A program made the position numbers and the translations under genes. A DNA stretch of 64,000 nt from Patagioenas fasciata. Its lineage: Eukaryota; Chordata; Aves; Columbiformes; Columbidae. Below are positions 52,173-64,000 of this stretch, in pieces. A model generated the notes under the pieces. The model had not been told where the DNA came from. It saw nothing but the letters and a program-made list of their open reading frames with translations, and ran no database searches. The stretch spans positions 45,463,501 through 45,527,500 of the forward strand of contig NC_092523.1 of assembly GCF_037038585.1 (NCBI RefSeq), written 5' to 3'. Every line of letters starts with the position of its first letter. Within the stretch, counting starts at the first letter, position 1.

Positions 52173-54164
52173 GCTACTTATTTTGTGAGAGCTCAGCAGT
52201 AACTGGACTGGTTTGTACAAACGTACTTTTCAAAAGTGATAGGATAAATTGCAGCACATTTAAAATCTGGTTAAGAAGGTCTTAGCTCCTTTTCCTTCTG
52301 CAAAAATATTTTAAAATTATAATTATATGCATTATTCTATATACATTACATACAGCTGCTAAAAGCACAATGCTTAAAAAGTGAATTAAGTAATAAAATT
52401 AGCATAAAAAGCTAAGGTAGGTGTGCATTACCATTTAGAGTGCATTATCTGTAGCATAATATGATTCTCTTACTGTCTGCTGCGTAAGATGAAGTTTTCA
52501 ATAAAGCAATTTGTGCCGGTAGCCTAGTGAAGATCTTCTGTGTAGGAAACTTCTTTGCAAAGCCTATGCCTGTGATAGCAACTGTTGATATTTAGATTGT
52601 CTTTTTTATGGGTTTTTTTTCCTTTTTTTTCCCTTTTCTGATGTGGTTGTTTTACTATTTCAGCACTCAAATATGCACAGGGGATATCTGTATTTTCCTC
52701 TTTTGAGAAATGCTGCCTTTAATTGCCTCTCCAAGAGTGTTAAAATCAGAGTATCTTGGATGCTATCAATATTATTAAGTAGTAAAATACATGTGTTGGA
52801 TTAATTTGGTTGTGTGCTTTTGAGTCTTTTGACTGGTGTAGAAAAGACATTTATGTTTACCTTTAAAGCTGTGTGTAATTTAGATTATTGCTAATGCTAC
52901 ATGTGCAAGCACATGTGGATTCAAATCTATCTACAAATTAATGGTTCTCTTTTTGAAAAGTGAAGTTTTCTAAACAAGGTGGTTAATAATTAATGCTCAG
53001 ATAGTTTGTGACTAGAGCTAGAAGGTTTTCGTGACTATTTTGACATTGCAGTCAGCAAAATTATTCAGAAAATTTTCAATCAGAAAGCTTTACTTCACAT
53101 GTATAAATCACGCTGTTTCATTTTCAAGACTTAAGTTTTTGTATGTTTTATACTACAACTTGAAGTGGAAGTATTAACTACTTTTTTTTTTTTTCCTGGT
53201 TTTAAGTTGGATCTGATTATCCTCTTGTTCTGAATCCCTTTGAGACTTAAGAAGCTTCTCAGGCTTATTTGAAGAGAGCCTTTTCAACAGCCTTTGGAAA
53301 ATACATCCACAATCTCAAAAAGAAAGGGATTAGACATCATTAAGGGTTCAGTGGACCATTCAAATTTAATTTGAACAATTTCAGGTTATCCTACCTTTTA
53401 TCAGTAAAACGCTAAGATATGCTAAGACTGACTTATAAAACAAATATGACTGTTTATAGCAAAGCAGGAGTTATTGAACTCAGCATTGAAGTGACATCTG
53501 CTTCCTTCAAACTTCAAAGAAATACCTTTGTTCTCCTCTCAAGACTTAATAACTATAAATCAACTCATCTTTCCTATATTTTTTGCACAACTGCTCACAA
53601 TATTTAATTATCATGCAGCTGAGTTTAAGAAATTTACCTTGCTGCTTACCTTTTCCATTTAGAAACATATGATGGTTATACTTAGTCTGGGTAAAACCTG
53701 GATGGATGTGAATGGCTCCTTCCATTTTAGAATATATAGAATTTGAGAAAATTTTTGAAATATAAATATAATACTTGAAAAGACAAAATTTTTACTCTCT
53801 CCACATATATTGGTCATTCTAAGTAAAAGTTTGGTAGTCTTGCAAATTTTTTGAATACAAATGTGTTAGAGGGATTAGCTGATAGTTGTGTGTGAAAACA
53901 GAAGCACACTATCTTCTTGATACTTAATTCTCCTGGTGGTGCTGTAATCCACATCACTAATAGGTCTGCAGAACAACTATATTTTTCTTTCTGTGCATGA
54001 AACTGGCAGTCATTTTTAAACTGTGCTGCAAGTCGTTTGGAGAAGTTTTTGCAAGTGTTTTGAGCTGTTTTGAGCTTCCTGAAGGACTGTTTGGTTTTAT
54101 GAAATACTTCCTGTAAATTTTCTGGCTTTGTGATTTTAATGTAGATTTTACAAATAATTCCTGA

Positions 54165-54250
54165 ATATCTATATATACATGTGTGTATATATAGATATGC
54201 GTGTGTATATATATACACATATATATATGTATATATACACACATATATGC
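54165..54250. repeat. Palindromic (TA)n/(GT)n microsatellite
   Basis: Mixed TATA, GTGT and ACAC units form imperfect inverted repeats, including a perfect 16-bp palindrome (GTGTATATATATACAC). Alternating purine-pyrimidine sequence of this kind can extrude cruciforms or adopt Z-DNA. Two minus-strand frames rich in Tyr, Ile and His codons across it are artefacts. Confidence 0.9.
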
Positions 54251-57200
54251 TAAGCTAAGCATAGGAGGTAACAGACTTCAGATACAGCTTAAGATACTGT
54301 ACTTTGTAACACTGGAAGTTGCATCAGTTTGACCAGTGGGTAGGACTGAAAGATCGGTGGCCTCAGGAAACTTGGGGCACGTTGCCAGGATCAGAGTGTG
54401 TGAAACACACCTCTCTCTTGAGAAATTACATCCTTTAAGGAGGAGCATTTCCGCTAATGTAGATGAGATAAATAGACAAACAATGTGACTTATAACAAAA
54501 TGAGTCTGGGCTGTTAAGTGGATCAGTCAAGAACACAATGTGGAAACAAGATGTTTGAAAGGATTTTATGTGATGGTATAAACCTTCTAGTGATAATGTA
54601 TTTTTGTTCTCTGATTTGTCTGTAACAACCATGTTTTAGCTGCTGTGTCTGACCCAAGCTATCAGTCCAAAACTTTTTCAAATGTATTTGCTTTCCTTTC
54701 AGGGTTACATGTTTTGCAGATATGGTATTTATTTCTTATTTTAGAAAGTTCTGCAATATTAATTAAGTTTTTTGCATAATGTTTTTTATGTGATATGTGG
54801 TAAGAGATACAGCAGTGAGGCTGCAGCTCTTAAAAGTTTTGTATCACCAATAACGCTGATGGGTTGCATTAGGGGAATAAGCACATTTTAGTATACATCC
54901 ACAAACAGCTTTTCCTGAGAAATTTGGAAACTGCCTTTCAGTTAGGTTGCAAACCATCTTAAAATAAGATGCAGTGATTGCCACTAATTGCATTTTTTGT
55001 GACACAACTTTTCTTTTTTTTTTTTTTTCTTCTTAATTTCCACCAGTTTTTCAGTGTAACTGAAGATTAAGGGGAGGGGGGGAGGAAAAACACAATACTC
55101 AACACTCAATGTTTTCCAAATTACGTATACATATGTGGTTTCTAGAACAAGGCACATTTATTGAGACATCTTTCTTCAGAGATTCTTCTAGGAATTTACA
55201 GATAAGCAAATTTGCAAATACGTGGTGTATTGACTTGGCTTTCTATTGCGTGTCTTCTGAACACCAAATGAGAACATTTCTTGTACAGAGTGGTGCCTTG
55301 CAGACAGAGGAGGTAGAGCTTTCTGAAGCTGTGTTACCAACTTAGCTGGAGGGTGTGAGAGCTGTGGGCTCTGCCTGGAGGTGGTGGACATGACTGGAAC
55401 GCCTGGAGGCCAGAATTACAATCCCCAACTTTGGCCCTCCCTGTTAAATTTAGACAGCAGCACTTAGTTTCATCCTCTAATTAGTATCTCAGATGGGCAA
55501 GTTTACTGTTTGAAGAGCGTGTGGTAATGTAGTTGTTGGTTATGGTGGAAAGAAACTTCAGCAGTTTAGGCTAAGAATGGATGTTTGTGGTCAGGGTGCA
55601 CAGGCTTGATACATTTGAAAATGGTGTGGAGATCCTTACTGGCTGTAAGGAAGGTGTTTATATTCAATGACAATAGATGTGTGTATACCAAATCTGAACT
55701 TGGTCTTTCTTATAACTGTTTAAGTTAGAAAATAAAACAATACACTAGCATCCAAAATAACGTTTGCTTTCTTCAGATTCTAGTTTCTGTGACTTTTCAG
55801 GGACATGAAGAAAATGTTCTTTAAAAGGAAAAAATCTCTTTTCAAGGACATTACGAAAAATGAGAAGGCGTTATTTCCCATGCATGTTGGTAAAGTTAAG
55901 TCTCTAAGTGTAGTTGGATGGCAGAAAGGCTTTTGGAGAGTTTGGGCTTTTTTGTTTTGCTTTAAAGAAATGTGAATCTATGCAGTGTTTCTCTAGGGTT
56001 ACAAGGGCTTTATTTCCACCCTGTGCAGTGTTATCTGGGAGTCTCAGGACCAGGGCGCTCTGCATGGGCTGGTTTGCCCTTTGGAGAAGTTAATATAGGG
56101 CTCGTGTATGCTCAACTACCGGAGCAGACCTAGTCTGTTCTGTATAAAAGAAGCTCATGTATTCCTGAGGATACTTTGAACCCAGGCTCAAATAGTAAGT
56201 TTGCACAGGAGACCACCTCCCCTATTAGTCAAACACTTGGTAAAAGAGAAGAGTTAATGTTGTTTGTTGTCCCCTCTCCCCCATTCAGAGGAGGTTTGAA
56301 ATAACCTTATCTTCAAAGCTTGGAATAGATTTGGAGCAAACTCTCTGAAGGGTTATATTTCCATCTGCTCTCTTCAACACCTGCATTCCTCACATTGCTA
56401 CCAATCGCTTGGTGCTGCAGTAGTAAAACTGCAGAGGTTGCATGCCTGTGGGATTTTTTTTCAATAGGTTTTGAATTACATATTTAAAAAAACCAAAACA
56501 AAAAACCTGTTGGTTAAAAATACTATAAATATTGATCCAGGACCATCTGCCTGAAATTAATAGGCTATAAATAAAGTGTTTTTTAAGCAGATGTTTTTCA
56601 GCCCACAGTCTCTCTACTTAGCTTATAGGACCTTTTCATGTACTGGCAGCTAAATGTCAGTGAAATAAGTTGAAGTAATGTGTATTGCATTTTGTTTGTG
56701 AATTGTATCTTAATTTCTTGTCAATACTGGATGTATTTTTGTGGTTAAGTAACGCTTTTTTTACCATTGGCATCAGGAAATATGTAGTTAGTTATCAGCA
56801 TCAAACTGAAAAAAAACAGGGACCATGTCTGCCCTGCTTGGGTAAAAATATGATCAATCAATTAATTCTTCCTTGTTCCTGATCTCCTTTTTCACCAGGG
56901 GAAAAAAAACTCAGTGCCTTGACCTTCCAAGAATGATATCCTATATAAAACTTAACAATGGTTGGATGCCAGCTTTGGCATGCAAGGCAGTCTGATATGC
57001 AAGTTACCTGGTTTCTTCCTGAAAGCAAGAAGGCTGGAAGATGTGGTGGTCCCGCCTCTCATTTTTTTGCCATGGTAACCTGCACTTCGGAGTATGCATC
57101 CAAGAACGAGGAAGGTATTTCTAAGTCCTCCTCAGCTGCTTTTGCACCCCAGAAGGTACTAAACTATCTACAAATGGGAATAGGAGCACTCTTCATCCGT

Positions 57201-58649
57201 CTTACTGAGAATGTGATACAGGCAATAAAGAATGCAACATTACAGCACCTGGGGGGGAGGGCAGGGAAGAAGGAGCTCAGATGTGGGCAAGTACAGGAGG
57301 TCGTCCTCAGCAAGGATAAAAAAAAAACCACCCTCTGAAGAGAGTTTGTATTAAAAACGTACTAGGCTTCTAACTTTTATGTTTAAACATGCTGTGTTCA
57401 CATTAAAAAGCTTAAATTGCAAGACGTTTCTTTCAACATATTATTTTGGAGTCTTTGAGAGTGTCTGGTCATACAGGTTGGGCAGACTAAGATGTACCGT
57501 GTGTCAGAGTATCAAGATGCAAATCCTTGATTTAATACTGCTAGCAACCTAGTATTTTGCTGTGATTTAAGTAAGTTACTTAATAGCATTTATTGTTTTT
57601 TAAAAAATCATAGCATGCAGATTGGGGAAATCGGTTTTTTGTTAATTCAAGACTAGATTTATTTGTGTGCTTTGGAGAAACTGCCAAATGTCTAGATAGT
57701 TATGTCTCTAACTGTGATGCAGTTTATAAGATGTTATTTACCAACTCAATATTTATCCTTTTTTCTGAATTGTCCCATGTTATTGTGGCAAACTATACTG
57801 AATAAGGACAAGGTACTCTTTAAGTACAATTTGATCTGAAACAATTACTAACATAAAAATCAATATCATCCTTAGCCATTATGTTAATCTGTCACTTTGG
57901 ATGTGGTTTTGGTGATGGAAATGTGGAATATTGGAAGAAAATAAAAGAAAAACCTGTAAATACGTATGTAACTTCGTTTTCTGTAAAATATGAGTATAGG
58001 CATGTTCAGAGGTCTTTATAGGCCAGAGTTCCCTATCTGAACATTGGCCAAAGGTAAGCAGTTTTGGTAAACAGATTAGAGAGTGAGCCTATAGTATCCA
58101 TAAATTCTCCCCCAGGCTGAAGTCATCTGTTATTCAGAGGTTACTTGAGTCAGAGGCAGTTTCTGTGCACAGTGGACTTTTATTCTGGTAACATGTCCAG
58201 CTTGCCCTTCAATCTGTGCGTATTTTCAGCATTCACAGTGCTCTGTGGTAAAAATATTTACAGGTTAGCCATGTATTTTTGTAAATAACTACTTTCTTTT
58301 GTTTTAGGCTCACTACTTACTGTTTGTACTTGTGGTTCCTCAGCGGTTGAGCCTCTTTCCACTTGTCCTTCTCTGTGAACCTGTGCTATGATGACAGAGA
58401 CCTGTGAAACTACTCCTTTGTCCTGCCTTTTCTAGGCTGAAGAACTGTAGATTATTTACTTGTGCCTTGAATAGAAGCTGTTCCCTAGCTTTGGCATTCT
58501 AGACTTTTCTAAAGGTTTTTGTGACACTGAAGCGCACTGGTAAGTCAGGATTCATAGTGGACTCTGGCTCCCAGCTGGGGGTCTAGACCCTCAGCTGACA
58601 AACCACCATGTGTGTTCCTCATGTGGGCTGAATGTAGCCCTTACACTGG

Positions 58650-59739
58650 TGTGGTGGGTTGACCTTGTCTGGATGCCAGGTGACCACCAGAACCATTCTG
58701 TCACTGCCCTGCTCAGATGGACAGGGGGAGAAAAATATGATGAAAGGCTCCTGGGTTGAGATAAGGCCTTCAGTAGTTTAGGCTAAGAGATCACTCACCA
58801 ATTACTATCACATGACTTGGGGAAATTAGTTTAATTTATTACCAATCAAAATCAGAGTAGGTTAATGAGAAATAAAACTAAATAACTTTCCCTCCTAACC
58901 CCTCCCGTCTTCCTGGACTTAACTTCACTCCCAATTCCTCTACCTGTTCCCTGCGAGCGGCACAGAGGGATGGGGAACGGGGGTTGTGGTCAGTTCATCA
59001 CACATTGTCTCTGTCTCTCCTTGTTCCTCACACACTTCCCCTGCTCCAGTGTGGGTTCCCTCCCGTGGGAGACAGTCCTCCACAAAATTCTCCAGCTCAG
59101 GTCCTTCCCACAGGCTGCAGTTCTTCACAAACTGTTCCAGGGTGGGTCCCTTCCCTGGGGTACAGACCTGCAGGAACAGTCTTCCACAGCCTCTGGGACT
59201 CCTATGGGGTCACAAGTCCTGCCAGGAAACCTGCTCCAGCATGGGCTTCTCCCTCCATGGGGTCACAAATCCTGCCAGGAGCCTGCTCCAGTGTGGGCTT
59301 CCCATGGGGTCACAACCTCCTTCAGACACATTCATCTGCTCTGACATGTGGTCCTCCATGGGCTCCAGGAGGATCTCTGCTCCCCCGTGGACCTCCATGG
59401 GCTGCAGGGCAATCTCTACTCCAGCATCTGAAGCATCTATTCCCCCTCCATCTTCACTGACCTTGGTGTCTGCAGAATTGTTTCTCTCACATATTCTCAC
59501 CTGTCTCTTTAGCTACTGTTGCTGGTTTGTTGTTTTTTTTTTTGCCCTTCTTAAATATGTTATTACAGAGGTGCTGCCACCACTACTGAGGAGCTCACCT
59601 TTGGCCAGCAATGGGTCCATCTTGGAGCTGGCTGGCATTTGCTCTATCAGACATGTGGGAAGCTTCTCACAGCTTCTCTCAGAAGCCACCCATGTAGCCC
59701 CTCTTCAATACCAAAACCTTGCCATGCAAACCCAATACA
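58650..59739 (-). mobile_element. Solo LTR of an endogenous retrovirus
   Basis: A 1,090-base element begins TG and ends CA (inverted TGT/ACA ends) and is flanked by a perfect 5-bp direct repeat, ACTGG, at 58,645-58,649 and 59,740-59,744. Read on the minus strand it starts TGTATTGGGTTTGC, the start of an LTR I recall from songbird genomes, and carries an AATAAA at 58,840-58,835, about 185 bases before its 3' end, as expected for U3-R-U5 order. No internal retroviral sequence or second LTR is present, so this is a solo LTR left by recombination. A 5-bp duplication fits ERVL-type (class III) elements best. Many positions where I recall CG now read TG or CA, suggesting a methylated copy that is not recent. 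Open frames in it (96 codons minus, up to 261 plus) reflect its internal repeats, not genes. Confidence 0.9.
59040..59420. repeat. Degenerate tandem repeats inside the LTR
   Basis: Within the LTR, units containing CTGCTCCAG + TGTGGG or ATGGGC (59,041; 59,231; 59,283) alternate with CATGGGGTCACA-like units (near 59,205, 59,257 and 59,305) and CTCCATGGGCT units (59,354 and 59,394). The period is irregular, about 40-55 bases. In minus-strand LTR order they lie upstream of the poly(A) signal, so they are probably in U3, the enhancer-bearing part. Confidence 0.75.
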
Positions 59740-59833
59740 ACTGGCAAGGACAATGTCTTCTGTCGAAATGAGAGTACTTGAAGGATATGAGCCCTACCAT
59801 CCTCTTAGCTGCTGATGTTGTGTTCCTGTGTCT

Positions 59834-59998
59834 GGTCCTGCTTTGCAGAACTTTGGTCACTTCCAGCTTCACCTTAGAAGTGACTGACCTAGTGTGGTCC
59901 TTGAGAGGACAAGAAAACAAACAAACAAAACAAAACAAGAAAATATAGCTAACTTTTTTTTTTTTCCTACAGAGGTATTTCTCAATCTGGTTGGACAT
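59834..59998 (+). repeat. Unidentified two-copy module, copy 2
   Basis: Second copy of the 52,024 module, same strand, starting 95 bases beyond the LTR end. It shares GCAGAACTTTGG, CTTCCAGCTTCA, TAGAAGTGACTGACCTAG, then TAAC + T-run + CCTACAG and CAATCTGGTTGGACAT. Its variable middle is an A/C-rich stretch (CAAA and CAAAA units, about 59,911-59,940) in place of the G/A-rich stretch of copy 1. A CACTTC/GAAGTG inverted pair surrounds CAGCTTCACCTTA in this copy. It lies outside the LTR target duplication, so it was not brought in by that insertion. Confidence 0.8.
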
Positions 59999-62900
59999 CC
60001 AGATAGAAGTGAATGTTTTTTTGTGTCTCATTGGGAAGGAATGCGAGGTTAATGAAAGTATATGTTAATTTTAAGAGGTTTGATTTGTGGAACAGCAAAT
60101 GGAGATGCTATGAAGAGTTAATTTAGGAGTAAAGGTCCTTGGAAGCTTCCTGCTTACCTCAGGTGAGAATGACTGAGACACGGTAGTGGTAATTTTGCAG
60201 AAGGAAGTTCTTGTGTTTGCAATACACATGTATTGAAAAACGGAGTTTGTGAACAGTTTGTGTGGACTGTTGTGTGGATGTGTTGGCTGGTCTGTTTCTT
60301 TAGCCATTCATAGCACAAAGTTTGGTGGAAATGCTTTTCCTGAAGTGCTGGTCCCAGGAGCAATGATCACAGCATGGGTTTTGGGGAAGCATGTTCGAAG
60401 TTAGTCATTAACCTCATTTGACCATCCCACTGATGGAAAGCTTGAATAGCACTAGACTTTGTAGTGCTGCAAAATTGGAGTTTCCGTCACTTTTTCTCAG
60501 CCCTTTCGCTAATACAGTATGAATGCATTGAATGTCCGTGGGACAACAGATGCCTTCCTGCTATAATCCTTTAAAGTTACCTCACTTTTTCTTTTTTATG
60601 ACCAATTTGATTTCAAGAAAGCATATATTCAACAAAAGCTTATTGAGCAGAATTAAACTCTTCATGTGTTTAATGAAGCGTAGTTTACTAGAGCTGCCTC
60701 CCTAAGCCAGTTTGTTTTGTCTACCTTTTAGAGTCCTAGCCTGTAAAGAAATCTAACACTTTGCAGTTTCCTGTTACTCATTTCATTTAACTTTGGCTAT
60801 AAATTACCTTTGGCTCTATTACAAAGCTTTCAGAAGATAATCAAGAAGAAAACAGAAGTCAGGAAGAAATAATACCGATTTGTTTTTACTCTATAAATCT
60901 GCTTTACTGCCAGCTAGCTGGGCACAGGGCAGGAAAAGAGAAGAGTCCAAAGAGAGATACTGTTTCTGGTTGGCAGTGCCCAGGAGTTATGGTCAGTCTA
61001 GAGGACTTCCCCAACCACTCCCACCAAGTCCTCCAAATTAGCAGAGAGAATCTTTGTTACTTTACTTTTACTGATGTTTTCATTTTTCTTCAGCCCTCTT
61101 TTCCATACTTCTAGTGCCCTCAAGAAGTTACACAATTACTAATGTATTGATTATTCCTAACATTGTCTAGAGAATCCTGAAGTTTGTGGCACCCTACAAC
61201 TACTTTACAATTTATCATTGTTATCTAAGGACCTGTTCTTGTAGAAATTAACCTGTATGAATAGTGTTGTAACAATTGCTGGCAGTAAATGTTTGTGATG
61301 GTTGGTGTTAAATTAGATACAAGTGATTGGAGGAAAGAAGATAAGTGGAATGAGACAGAGAAGTTCAAGAGACTGACTGAGCCACTGAGTTTTCTAGATG
61401 TTTCACTTAGAATCTTCTGGATTTGCACAGACACTTTGCTGCTAGAAGTTATGTGAAATAATGAGTTAATATCTGCTTGCAATGTCACTTTACAATTTCT
61501 CAACAAAAATTTGAGCATAAAAAGATGACAGCTTATGCAAACTAAATTTTTAATATTTTTCCCCATTTCATCTCCAGAAGCTGCACACCTAATGGGACAA
61601 TAGAGAGAAACAGAGCTGTCTTGTATCCTTTCATACACTTTCAGATGCAACCAAATTACTTTTTTTTTGTACTCAGCCCCTGCTAAATGCAAAAACCATG
61701 TAAAGAATGAGCAGACAAATATAACAACATAAAAATAATGGAAAAGCATACTTAGATCACATTACATTAATAAAAAACTCATTAATATATTTGTTCTTTT
61801 GTGTGGAATTGAAGTGGTGGCAGAAAAGGCCACTTTAGGTATATTAGTCTCACTGAATATCCATTTATACAACCAGCCTTTAGGCAATGTCCTAGAATTG
61901 TTATGTAGGTAGGAGTCTTCTGGCAGGTGGAACCGTTACAATCATTGCTTTGTTTCACTGAAACATTTCTATAGCACATGTATTTATTAATTCTATACAA
62001 CATGGACTTGTCCTCTTTGTCCTAGCTGCAGATGTTTGAATGTGCCTGCGTCAGTTTTAAGCAGCATGTTCTGGGACATTGTCAGTGCAAGGAGCGCTTC
62101 ATTTCTTGCAACTTGCAATAAGTCCATTGTTTCCAGGGAAAGAGTTGAATTTTTAGAGGATATCTTTTTGGCACACTTTCAGAATAGCTTTATAACCCTG
62201 ATGAGTGTGTCAGCAGATCTGGTCACAATCCTGGATCAAACTATGTTGTTTATTTAAAAGCTCTGTGACGTTTAATCTTGAGTTGTGTGTTTTTTTTTTT
62301 CCTTTCCTTTTTTTTTTTTTTTCCTGCTTTAATGTTGAATGTACATAGGAAAACCAGTGTTTGAAATTCCAGAAATGTATTCCTGAGTTTATAAAGGAGA
62401 AATTCTGTGGGTACACTTTTTCTTATACTTTTTTCTTCACTCCATGTAAATTCTCTTCTACCTAGTTGAAGTAATGAAGCAGATTTGATCTTTTTAAAGC
62501 GTTTTCTTTAGCGCTTAGGAGAAGTTTACAGAATATCTTGCAGGACATCCATGGATGTTTCTTCATGAGGTAGCATCATTTTAAGTGGGAATGACTGTCA
62601 TGTAATTACAGTTTAAACAGTAAATCCTATTTGTACAAAATAAAGCAGAATGCTGTTAATACAGGAAATACCATTCTGCTGTCATTCATACATCATGACA
62701 CCTATCTTTCTTATCAGGGACATGTATATTTACTAATTCCTTCATATACAGTGTCCAATCCACACAGTCTGCCTGTGAAGTGAGAAGCAGGAATACTCCA
62801 CCCCATTCATGAAAAGAATCTGAATCTGGTTGTCGCTAGGGCATATAATTAATACATAGGCATACATTTTCTGTGTATAGACAGCAATTATAACTTGTCA

Positions 62901-63610
62901 TTGCTACGTGGCCTTTTTCCTACCTTGACTTTTGGGATTCAGTATTTGAATTCTTTGTACATGGGGTTAGATTTGCCTGTTAGAAAAAGTCTTGTTCTTT
63001 TTCTATGGAAGTTATTATAATGTTTTAGGATAACACATAAGTTATCAAAAAGTTCTATTGTTGTTCTGTGGTTTTGCATGAAGCGGTTATATAATTTGAA
63101 GTTGAAACTGTTTTAAACTTTACAGGATTAATAGCAACAGTAATCTAGCTCTATATTAATCTTAAACATATTTTTCTCAGTAGTTCTGCACACACGAAAA
63201 AGTAGCATTTCTGAATGGTTATTTGAATTCTAGATTACCCTCAGTGCTCCAGGTAGTTATCATGAAAAAGTACACAGGACAAACACAGAAGAAAAGATCT
63301 GGTCTCACATACCATCACTTAATCACTGAGTGGTGCAGATCTTTGTCCTCGTGCCTGGAGCACTGAGTTGGTTAGGAGACAGCCTGCATCTGCCCGGAGT
63401 TCATGGTAAGACCTGCTGCAGAATGCAGATCAAGAACAGACTTCAAGTGCAACCACACTTGAGGTTCTGTGTTTGAAGTATTTGCAGTCTGAAGAAAGCA
63501 GCTGTGCTTTATTAATGAGTATGAAAAGTCCATTTGTAATCTTTGGACTTGCAGTTCAACTGATTTCTGGCTTCACTGCATCATAACGAAGCTTTTGCAC
63601 ACCAGTTATC
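59999..63610 (+). other. PDGFC: PDGFC intron 1, distal part in window
   Basis: AT-rich intron with no exon, RNA gene or transposon recognised. T-runs occur at 61,661 and 62,289-62,322. The longest frame (minus strand, 61,225-61,749, 174 codons) shows no motif or family resemblance and sits in low-GC DNA, so I leave it uncalled. Confidence 0.75.
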
Positions 63611-64000
63611 CTGGAATCATACAGTAAGTCAGTCTGGAGGGAAACTCTGGAGGTGACCTCATCCAGCCTCCTCCTTGAAGCAAGGCTAAGTTAAGTGAGG
63701 CTGCTCAGGGTCTTACCCAGCTGAATTTTGGAAGTCACTAAGAATGGAGATTCGCAGCCTGCCTGGGAGCCTGTCCCAGTGCTTGACCGCTCTGTATGAA
63801 TACATGGTTTTTGTCTTATTACTTGTGCCCTGAGTCAGACTGTATCATCTATGACCCCCCTGGAGGTGGTAGAATACTGCTATGAGACATATCCTTAGCT
63901 TTCTCTTCTCCTGGCTAAACAAACCCAGGTTCTTCAGTCATTCCTTCTGCATCACTTGCTGCAAACACTTGAGCACTTTGGGCAGTCCTCCACTGAACCA
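63611..64000 (-). mobile_element. Old CR1 LINE fragment, runs off the window
   Basis: The + strand from GGAATCATACAG through TCATCCAGCCTCCTCC, CAGCCTGCCTGGGAGCC and CTCTTCTCCTGGCTAAACA follows the antisense of a CR1 3' region in the right order, but with many substitutions and without clean terminal octamers. The element is therefore on the minus strand, with its 3' end near 63,611 and its 5' part beyond the window. Divergence is clearly greater than in the copy at 41,170, so it is an older insertion of a different subfamily. Confidence 0.8.

Larger units (their letters stand above)
41926..58644 (+). other. PDGFC: PDGFC intron 1, middle part
   Basis: AT-rich intron between the CR1 copy and the solo LTR. 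No exon or RNA gene was recognised. It contains T-runs (41,981; 45,080; 55,014), an A27 run at 44,518, a CpG-retaining block at 42,676-42,838, the first copy of the two-copy module (52,024) and the AT/GT microsatellite (54,165). The remaining sequence shows nothing I can name. Confidence 0.8.

Noticed and set aside
53814..54262. Minus-strand frames of 101 and 142 codons beginning with Tyr/Ile/His repeats
   Set aside because: The repetitive beginning is the AT/GT microsatellite, and the rest shows no family signal.
58986..59771. Plus-strand 261-codon frame, the longest in the window
   Set aside because: It lies within and just past the antisense strand of the solo LTR and is produced by its internal repeats. 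It has no start context or homolog that I recognise.
61225..61749. Minus-strand 174-codon frame
   Set aside because: It has an N-terminal hydrophobic stretch but no motif, splice context or family resemblance. It is compatible with chance in 64 kb of sequence.

Overview
This is vertebrate nuclear DNA, almost certainly from a bird. The evidence is a CR1 LINE tail with two tandem ATTCTGTG octamers, a second older CR1 fragment, and an endogenous-retrovirus LTR of a type I recall as common in songbird (and other neoavian) genomes. The background is AT-rich and non-coding, and no bacterial, organellar, tRNA, rRNA or CRISPR feature was recognised. I recognise one gene: the promoter and first coding exon of PDGFC (platelet-derived growth factor C), transcribed on the + strand.

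Layout. About 1-14,690 is AT-rich upstream sequence with only simple repeats. About 14,690-15,955 is a dense CpG island holding the PDGFC promoter, 5' leader and first coding exon. The start codon is at 15,517 and the splice donor follows base 15,634, giving 39 codons plus one base. These encode the signal peptide and the short stretch before the CUB domain, exactly the length I recall for the human exon. The leader carries two upstream ATGs. One opens a 64-residue uORF that overlaps the PDGFC start in another frame; the other opens a 29-residue uORF that ends before it. From 15,635 to the end of the window is intron 1 (more than 48 kb, acceptor not reached).

The intron holds a 5'-truncated CR1 (41,170-about 41,925, minus strand) and a solo LTR (58,650-59,739, minus strand) flanked by a 5-bp ACTGG duplication. 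It also holds a roughly 150-165 bp module present twice (52,024-52,172 and 59,834-59,998), a 270-base tract almost free of T and G near 40 kb, a palindromic AT/GT microsatellite near 54.2 kb, and an old CR1 fragment running off the right end.

Most open reading frames here are chance products of low-complexity DNA, the CpG island or transposon sequence. I found no convincing new protein system. The items most worth a second look are the uORF arrangement in the PDGFC leader, the unidentified two-copy module, the internally repetitive solo LTR, and the strand-asymmetric A/C tract.
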